In this document: piece by piece, positions 59,414 to 64,000 of the stretch
Layout of the letters: each line of letters opens with the position of its first letter
How positions within the stretch are numbered: position 1 is the first letter of the stretch
Assembly: GCA_937901745.1 (NCBI GenBank)
Contig: CALGSZ010000032.1
Coordinates: 67,934 to 131,933 of the forward strand
Direction: 5' to 3'
Length of the DNA stretch: 64,000 nucleotides
DNA from: an uncultured Chloroflexota bacterium
GTDB lineage: Bacteria; Chloroflexota; Chloroflexia; Thermomicrobiales; UBA6265
Made by a program: the position numbers and the translations under genes
Notes under the pieces: generated by a model
What the model saw: the letters and a program-made list of their open reading frames with translations, nothing else
Database searches by the model: none
Told to the model about the DNA's origin: nothing

Positions 59414-60892
59414 GTGACAACAGCGGCAACCGACGTCAAGACGTATGGCAACTACATCGCCGGGGAATGGCGGCCCGCCAAGTCCGGCGGCACGTTCGAG
59501 AACCGGAACCCGGCCAATACCGACGATCTGATCGGGTACTTCGCCGCGTCGAGCAAGGAGGACGTGGACGAGGCGATCGCCGCGGCGGCGGAGGCAGCCA
59601 AAGCGTGGCGCGATACCTCGCCGATTCAGCGGGCGAACATCCTCTACAAGGCCTCGGAGATCCTTGCCGCGCGGGCGAACGAGATCGGCAAGGAGCTGAC
59701 TCGGGAGGAAGGCAAGACGCTCAAGGAGGGCATCGGCGAGACCAATCGCGCGGTGCAGATCCTGCGCTACTTCGCGGGTGAAGCGCAGCAGCCGAACGGC
59801 GAGCACTACCCGTCGGCAAACCCGCTGACGATGCTCTACACCGTTCGCGAGCCACTCGGCGTCGTGGCGGCGATCACGCCGTGGAATTTCCCGATCGCGA
59901 TCCCGGCTTGGAAGATCGCGCCGGCGCTCGCGTTCGGCAACACCGTCGTCTTCAAGCCGGCAAGCTTCACACCCCTCTGCGCGGTGCGGCTGGTCGAGGT
60001 CTTGGAGGAAGCGGGTCTGCCGAAGGGCGTTCTCAACCTCGTGACCGGCTCCGCGACGGAAGTCGGCGATCCGCTCGTTGATGACGAACGCGTCGTCGGT
60101 ATTTCCTTCACCGGCTCGAACGCCGTCGGCCGCGAGTTGAGCAAGCGAGCCGCCGCGCGCGGCGCCAAGATTCAGCTCGAGATGGGCGGCAAGAATCCGG
60201 CGATCGTGATGGCCGACGCCGATATGGAGCACGCGCTGCAGCATGTCGTTTCCGGCGCGATGTGGAGCGCGGGACAGAAATGCACCGCCACCAGCCGGGC
60301 GATCGTTGAACGGCGGATCGCTGCCGAGTTCACCGAGCGGCTCGCCGAGCGCATCAAGTCGCTGAAGGTCGGCGATCCGATGGCGCCAGAGACACAGATC
60401 GGCCCAGTCATCTCGGAGGAGGCGGCGGATCGGCTGGCGCGCGAGGTCGAGAGCGCCAAGAAGGAGGGCGCCCCGCTGCTCGCCGGCGGCACCCGGCTCG
60501 ACAGCGATGGCTTCCGCAAGGGGCACTTCATCGCGCCGACGCTCTTCGGCGAGGTCGATCCCAACTCGCGCCTCGCCCAGGAGGAGCTTTTCGGCCCGGT
60601 GCTCGGCGTCATCCCGGTTGACAGCCTCGAGGAGGCGATCGAAGTCGCCAATGCCGTTCGCTTCGGTCTCTCCGCCTCGATCTTCACTCGCGATCTCGGC
60701 AAGGCGATGGCGTTCGTCCGTGGCATTCAGGCCGGTGTCGTGCATGTCAACAGCGAGACGCCTGGCGCGGAGCCGCAAGTGCCGTTCGGCGGCATGAAGG
60801 GCTCCAGCTCCTACTCTCGCGAGCAGGGCAAGGCGGCTCGGGAGTTCTTCACCCAGACCAAGACGGTCTATATTGACCCCCCACCGGCTTAG
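59414..60892 (+). CDS. NAD(P)-dependent aldehyde dehydrogenase
   Basis: A 492-residue ALDH. The frame is open from 59372, but the GTG at 59414 has GTAGGGGG 6 bases upstream. Cofactor and active-site motifs are PWNFPIAIPAWKIAPALAFGNTVVFKPAS, LEMGGKNP (Glu base) and GQKCTATSR (catalytic Cys). It most resembles 2,5-dioxopentanoate/succinate-semialdehyde-type enzymes, suggesting sugar-acid catabolism, but this is inference. It follows the SDR by about 120 bases and could be co-transcribed. Confidence 0.93.
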   Translation: MTTAATDVKTYGNYIAGEWRPAKSGGTFENRNPANTDDLIGYFAASSKEDVDEAIAAAAEAAKAWRDTSPIQRANILYKASEILAARANEIGKELTREEGKTLKEGIGETNRAVQILRYFAGEAQQPNGEHYPSANPLTMLYTVREPLGVVAAITPWNFPIAIPAWKIAPALAFGNTVVFKPASFTPLCAVRLVEVLEEAGLPKGVLNLVTGSATEVGDPLVDDERVVGISFTGSNAVGRELSKRAAARGAKIQLEMGGKNPAIVMADADMEHALQHVVSGAMWSAGQKCTATSRAIVERRIAAEFTERLAERIKSLKVGDPMAPETQIGPVISEEAADRLAREVESAKKEGAPLLAGGTRLDSDGFRKGHFIAPTLFGEVDPNSRLAQEELFGPVLGVIPVDSLEEAIEVANAVRFGLSASIFTRDLGKAMAFVRGIQAGVVHVNSETPGAEPQVPFGGMKGSSSYSREQGKAAREFFTQTKTVYIDPPPA

Positions 60893-60960
60893 TCACGTCT
60901 TGCGGCGAGCGCCGGATCGGGTACGAGGGCGGCAAGCGCCCCAGGGAATGGAGGTGGAGG

Positions 60961-61401
60961 ATGGCAGTGCGCCAAGCGACGGCGATCTGGGAAGGGACGC
61001 TGACGGAAGGGAGCGGCCGGTTCACGGTCGGCAGCGGCGCGTTCGCCGAGCAGGCTGTGACCTGGAAGGCGCGCACAGAGGAGCCGGAGGGGAAGACGAG
61101 CCCGGAGGAGCTGATCGCGGCCGCGCATGCGTCATGCTACGCGATGGCCTTTTCCCACGCGCTCACGAGCGCTGGGCATCCGCCTGAGCGCCTGACTGTC
61201 ACCGCCCAGGTCGGCTTCGGGCCGAAGCCCGGCGGCGGGATGATGGTGACGCATTCTCACCTCACCGTGCGCGGTAAGGTGCCCGGTCTCGACCAGCAGC
61301 GGTTCGCTGAGTTGGCGAAGGAGGGCGAGCAGGGCTGCCCCGTCTCGAACGCGCTGCGCAAGAACGTCGAGATCCACCTCGACGCGACGCTCGAGTCGTA
61401 A
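60961..61401 (+). CDS. OsmC-family peroxiredoxin
   Basis: A 146-residue OsmC/Ohr-type protein. Peroxidatic Cys in ASCYAMAFSHAL near residue 59 and resolving Cys in GCPVSNAL near residue 131 fit the OsmC pattern. GGAGG is 5-6 bases before the ATG. It reduces organic hydroperoxides with thiol donors. Confidence 0.92.
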   Translation: MAVRQATAIWEGTLTEGSGRFTVGSGAFAEQAVTWKARTEEPEGKTSPEELIAAAHASCYAMAFSHALTSAGHPPERLTVTAQVGFGPKPGGGMMVTHSHLTVRGKVPGLDQQRFAELAKEGEQGCPVSNALRKNVEIHLDATLES

Positions 61402-61428
61402 ACCGACAACTTTCCTGCTGAACTGCGC

Positions 61429-61452
61429 GGCCCCCGCGATGTAACGGGGGCC
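61429..61452. terminator. GC hairpin after the osmC-like gene
   Basis: GGCCCCCG (61429-61436) pairs with CGGGGGCC (61445-61452) across an 8-base loop. It has no U-run. Confidence 0.55.
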
Positions 61453-61471
61453 GTCGCGTTTGCGCCGCGCC

Positions 61472-61500
61472 TTGACAATCCTGGCCTGGCGGGCGATAGT
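61472..61500 (+). promoter_or_regulatory. Promoter of the cysteine-synthesis operon
   Basis: TTGACA (61472-61477) and GATAGT (61495-61500) are 17 bases apart, with transcription predicted to start just before the inverted repeat at 61511-61532. Confidence 0.7.
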
Positions 61501-61510
61501 CCCTTTGTTG

Positions 61511-61532
61511 ATGCAGAACTCAGATTCTGCAT
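61511..61532. repeat. Inverted repeat ATGCAGAA-N6-TTCTGCAT
   Basis: A perfect 8-base inverted repeat over 6 bases, only about ten bases downstream of the -10 element of the cysM promoter. It could be a repressor operator or form an RNA hairpin in the leader. Confidence 0.55.
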
Positions 61533-61602
61533 GGCATCCGGCCGCACAACCGAGCAGAAAACTCAGTCCGGCGGCCGCGCATCTGCAAAGGGCAGCTTCG
61601 TC

Positions 61603-62595
61603 ATGGTTCTCTCCATCGATTCGCACCCGGATCTCGCGTTTTCAAGCGATGAAATCGCCAACCTGCTTCGCGCGCTCGACGCGAGCGCCGTCGCTCAGGC
61701 GATCGGCAATACGCCGCTCCTGCCGCTCCGCAAGCTGGCCGCCCGGCACGGCCTACCAGCCAATATCGAGCTGTGGCTGAAAGCGGAATGGACCAATCCC
61801 GGCGGGTCGGTCAAAGATCGGCCGGCGCTCGCGATCGTTCGCTGCGCGTTCGCCAGCGGGCAGCTTGGGAACGGCAAGATCCTGCTCGACGCGACGTCCG
61901 GCAATACCGGCATCGCCTACGCGATGCTCGGCGCCGCGCTCGACTTCCCCGTCGAGCTCGTCATCCCCGGCAGCACCTCGGACGAGCGCAAGCAGATCCT
62001 CGCCGCCTACGGCGCAAGAATCGTGCTGAGCGATCCGTATGACGGCTCGAACGGCGCGATCCGTCTCGCCCGCGAGATGGCGGCCAACGCGCCGGATCGG
62101 TACTTCTACGCCGATCAGTACAACAACTCGGCAAATCCGGCCGCCCACGCGGAGACGACCGGCCCGGAGATCTGGCGACAAACAGAGGGCCGTATCACCC
62201 ATTTCGTCGCCGGTCTCGGCACGACCGGCACGCTGATGGGCGCCGGCCGCTATCTCAAGCGGCGGAATCCGAACGTGACGCTCGTCGGCGTTCAGCCAGA
62301 CGAATCGTTCCACGGCATCGAGGGGCTGAAACACCTGCCGACGGCAATCGTTCCCGGCATCTACAATCCGAACGTCCCGGACATCCAGGCGACCGTCACG
62401 ACCGACGAAGCGTTCGACACCGCCCGTGAGCTGGCGTGCACCGAGGGATTCTTCGCGGGCACTTCGACCGGCGCATCGCTCGCGGCGGCGTTGCGGCTCG
62501 GCCAAGAGTTAGCGCGTGAGGGCCAAGCGGCTGTGATCGTCGCGATTGCGCCCGACGGCGGGGCAAAATATCTGTCAACAGGACTGTGGAGCTAG
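61603..62595 (+). CDS. cysM: Cysteine synthase (CysM type, uses a sulphur carrier protein)
   Basis: A 330-residue PLP enzyme. PLP Lys is in NPGGSVKDRPA (about residue 71), with the phosphate loop GTTGTLMGAGRYL and TSGNTG. The frame is open to an ATG at 61531, but that codon is inside the inverted repeat and lacks a ribosome site, so 61603 is preferred. In actinobacteria CysM uses O-phosphoserine and a CysO thiocarboxylate; the downstream CysO-like and JAMM genes make the same pathway likely here. The N-terminal 25 residues before AIGNTPLL are longer than usual. Confidence 0.92.
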   Translation: MVLSIDSHPDLAFSSDEIANLLRALDASAVAQAIGNTPLLPLRKLAARHGLPANIELWLKAEWTNPGGSVKDRPALAIVRCAFASGQLGNGKILLDATSGNTGIAYAMLGAALDFPVELVIPGSTSDERKQILAAYGARIVLSDPYDGSNGAIRLAREMAANAPDRYFYADQYNNSANPAAHAETTGPEIWRQTEGRITHFVAGLGTTGTLMGAGRYLKRRNPNVTLVGVQPDESFHGIEGLKHLPTAIVPGIYNPNVPDIQATVTTDEAFDTARELACTEGFFAGTSTGASLAAALRLGQELAREGQAAVIVAIAPDGGAKYLSTGLWS

Positions 62596-62655
62596 GCCGG
62601 GCGCGGTAGCATCGCAGAGCAGACGACCGGCAAGGCGGTACGTAGGAGTCTTCAC

Positions 62656-62958
62656 ATGTCGGAGAACGGGTCCATTCGCGTCATCATCCCCACGCCGTTG
62701 CGGCGCTTCACCGATGGGCAAGCGCAGGTCAACGCGACCGGCGCGACCGTCGCCGAGGTCCTGAGCGATCTCGATGCCCGCTTCCCTGGCTTGAAGGAGC
62801 GCATCTGCGAGCCGAATGGGGAGATCCGCCGGTTCGTCAACGTCTTCGTCAACGGTGAGAACGTCCGCAAGGCGCAAGGTGCGGCGACGCCCCTCAAGCC
62901 CGGCGACGAGATCGGCATCATCCCGGCCATGGCCGGCGGCAGCCACCAATCGCGATGA
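62656..62958 (+). CDS. CysO/MoaD-like ubiquitin-fold sulphur carrier with a C-terminal extension
   Basis: A 100-residue beta-grasp protein: IRVIIPTPLRRFTDGQAQVNATGATVAEVL at the start and FVNGENVRKAQG and LKPGDEIGIIPAMAGG at the end. The functional Gly-Gly is followed by five residues (SHQSR), so the carrier must be trimmed before use. The next gene encodes a JAMM protease. GGAG lies about 9 bases before the ATG. By analogy with CysO, its C-terminal thiocarboxylate donates sulphur to CysM. Confidence 0.93.
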   Translation: MSENGSIRVIIPTPLRRFTDGQAQVNATGATVAEVLSDLDARFPGLKERICEPNGEIRRFVNVFVNGENVRKAQGAATPLKPGDEIGIIPAMAGGSHQSR

Positions 62959-63371
62959 GCCAGACCGCGCAGACGCTGCATCTCCCCCGCTCGATGCGGG
63001 AGGAGATCATCGCCCACGCCCGCGCCGAGTCGCCTCGCGAGTGTTGCGGCGTCATCGCCGGGCAGGAAGGTCAGCTCATCCAGCTTTTCCGGCTCACCAA
63101 TGTGGCTCCCGGCAACACGCGTTACGAAGTCGCGCCCGAGGAGCTTTACCGGCTCGAGCGCGACTTCATGGAAAAGGGCTGGGAGGTCGCGGTCATCTAC
63201 CACTCACACCCGGCGACACGCGCCTACCCCTCCGAGACCGACGTGAATCTGGCCTTCTGGCCGGACGCGGTCTACCTCATCTGCTCGCTGGCCGATCCGG
63301 AGGCGCCGGACTTGCGCGCCTTCCGGATCGTGGACGGTCAGATCAGCGAGGTGACGATCGCCGAGGCATGA
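62955..63371 (+). CDS. JAMM/MPN+ metalloprotease (Mec+-like)
   Basis: A 138-residue zinc protease with the full JAMM signature HSHPATRAYPSETD at about residues 77-90 and the upstream Glu in the SPRECCGVIAG segment. In the known system Mec+ cleaves cysteine from the CysO carrier; similar JAMM proteases trim residues after the Gly-Gly. It overlaps the carrier gene by four bases. Metal ligands look complete. Confidence 0.93.
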   Translation: MSQTAQTLHLPRSMREEIIAHARAESPRECCGVIAGQEGQLIQLFRLTNVAPGNTRYEVAPEELYRLERDFMEKGWEVAVIYHSHPATRAYPSETDVNLAFWPDAVYLICSLADPEAPDLRAFRIVDGQISEVTIAEA

Positions 63372-63393
63372 GCCGGGGCTGACCGGCCCCGGC
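63372..63393. terminator. Bidirectional hairpin between convergent genes
   Basis: GCCGGGGC (63372-63379) pairs with GCCCCGGC (63386-63393) over a 6-base loop exactly at the junction of the JAMM gene and the E1-like gene. Confidence 0.65.
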
Positions 63394-63396
63394 GCC

Positions 63397-64000
63397 TCAC
63401 GCCGTGGCGAGGGCCGGGACCGCGCAGGACACTTCTGTATACTCGATATCCTCAATCGAGGTCGGGGCGTTCGGGCCGCACATCGGGCAATCCGGATCGC
63501 GCGCTAGCTTCAGTTCGCGGAACGTCGCGGAGAGCGCGTCGTAGGTCAGCAGGCGCCCGATCAGCGGCTCGCCAATCCCGAGGATCAGCTTGATAACCTC
63601 GGTCGTCTGGATCATCCCGATCACGCCAGGCAGCACGCCAAGCACGCCAGCCTCAGCGCAATTCGGCGCCAGCTCCGGCGGCGGCGGTTCCGGGAAGAGG
63701 CAGCGATAGCACGGCCCCTCCCCCGCGACGAAGGTGGACGCCTGCCCCTCGAAGCGGAAGATGCTCCCGTGGACGTTCGGCTTGCCGAGCAAGACGCAGG
63801 CATCGTTGATCAGGTAGCGGGTGGAGAAGTTATCACTCCCGTCCAAGACGATGTCGTACTGACTCACCAGATCGAGGACGTTCTCCTTCGTCAGTCGCGT
63901 CTGGTGCAGCACGACGTTGACGTCGGGATTGAGAGCGGTGATGGTCTGCTTGGCCGACTCGACCTTCGGCTGGCCGATCCGATCGGTCGTGTGCAGCACC
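63397..64000 (-). CDS. MoeB/ThiF-type E1-like adenylyltransferase, N-terminus cut by window edge
   Basis: About 200 C-terminal residues of a ThiF-family E1 enzyme are in the window; the start lies beyond base 64000. The visible part begins at VLHTTDRIGQPKVESA, immediately after the NLQRQ motif of this family, and includes DGSDNFSTRYLINDACV and PNVHGSIFRFEGQAS. Zinc Cys pairs are CYRC and CPMC; the conserved PNCAEAGVLGVLPGVIG is present. It adenylates Gly-Gly carriers so that sulphur can be added, and probably serves the CysO-like protein although it runs convergently. A rhodanese domain, if any, cannot be seen because the gene ends after the E1 domain. Confidence 0.94.
   Translation of the reverse strand, partial: VLHTTDRIGQPKVESAKQTITALNPDVNVVLHQTRLTKENVLDLVSQYDIVLDGSDNFSTRYLINDACVLLGKPNVHGSIFRFEGQASTFVAGEGPCYRCLFPEPPPPELAPNCAEAGVLGVLPGVIGMIQTTEVIKLILGIGEPLIGRLLTYDALSATFRELKLARDPDCPMCGPNAPTSIEDIEYTEVSCAVPALATA

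Noticed and set aside
1..64000. CRISPR array, tRNA, rRNA or insertion sequence
   Set aside because: No regularly spaced direct repeats, tRNA-like clover elements, rRNA segments or transposase motifs were seen.

Overview
The window is high-GC bacterial DNA with tightly packed operons, many GTG/TTG starts and recurrent TTGACA-17-TAnnnT promoters. Gene content fits a Chloroflexota bacterium, perhaps Thermomicrobia/Sphaerobacter-like: Tat-type secreted Cys-rich proteins of the 'FDTLAKAL..SRREVL' type, an EcfA1A2-type fusion, and a Mec+/CysO/CysM cysteine pathway. The taxonomic placement is inference from gene style, not from a marker gene. No rRNA, tRNA, CRISPR or insertion sequence was recognised.

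Layout: 1-1.4 kb, a DUF2207 membrane protein cut by the left edge. 1.6-4.9 kb, a Fur-family regulator followed by a zinc/manganese ABC importer. 5.2-7.9 kb, Lon protease. 8.1-18.1 kb, a surface-glycan cluster: large secreted protein, polytopic membrane protein, methyltransferase, glycosyltransferase, two tandem GDP-mannose dehydratase paralogues and a nucleotidyltransferase. 18.2-21.7 kb, a 1172-residue Cys-rich secreted mosaic protein on the minus strand. 22.2-29.4 kb, an unusual export/maturation locus: GT2 glycosyltransferase, 10-Cys small secreted protein, PqqD-like protein, HPr-kinase-like ATPase, a MauE membrane domain fused to three thioredoxin domains, and a PKD/FN3 protein whose signal peptide and ribosome-binding region match those of the small Cys-rich protein. 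29.5-32.5 kb, bactofilin-like protein, metallophosphoesterase and PdxH.

32.6-37.4 kb is the most striking operon. A minus-strand cobalamin riboswitch precedes a squalene-cyclase-repeat (alpha/alpha barrel) secreted protein, a membrane-anchored DUF4430-like protein, an EcfT and a fused EcfA ATPase. The first two look like the alpha and beta halves of animal intrinsic factor/transcobalamin encoded as separate genes, which suggests a B12-capture importer. 37.6-41.6 kb holds TauE/DUF1634, an MTA/SAH nucleosidase-like protein, rpsP-khpA-rimM and a small unknown gene.

41.8-53.3 kb is a carbohydrate/polyol-type catabolic regulon: two permeases and a binding protein (no ATPase), GpsA-like dehydrogenase, CoA-transferase-like pair and class II aldolase on the minus strand; a divergent SorC-family regulator; an FGGY kinase; and a zinc alcohol dehydrogenase with repeated TGCACA boxes at its promoter. 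53.8-61.4 kb holds separate metabolic genes (BBE-type flavoprotein, acyl-CoA synthetase, cupin, SDR, aldehyde dehydrogenase, OsmC), two tiny membrane proteins and a frameshifted MNT nucleotidyltransferase remnant. 61.5-64 kb is a CysM-CysO-Mec+ cysteine synthesis operon converging on a MoeB/ThiF-type E1 enzyme cut by the right edge.
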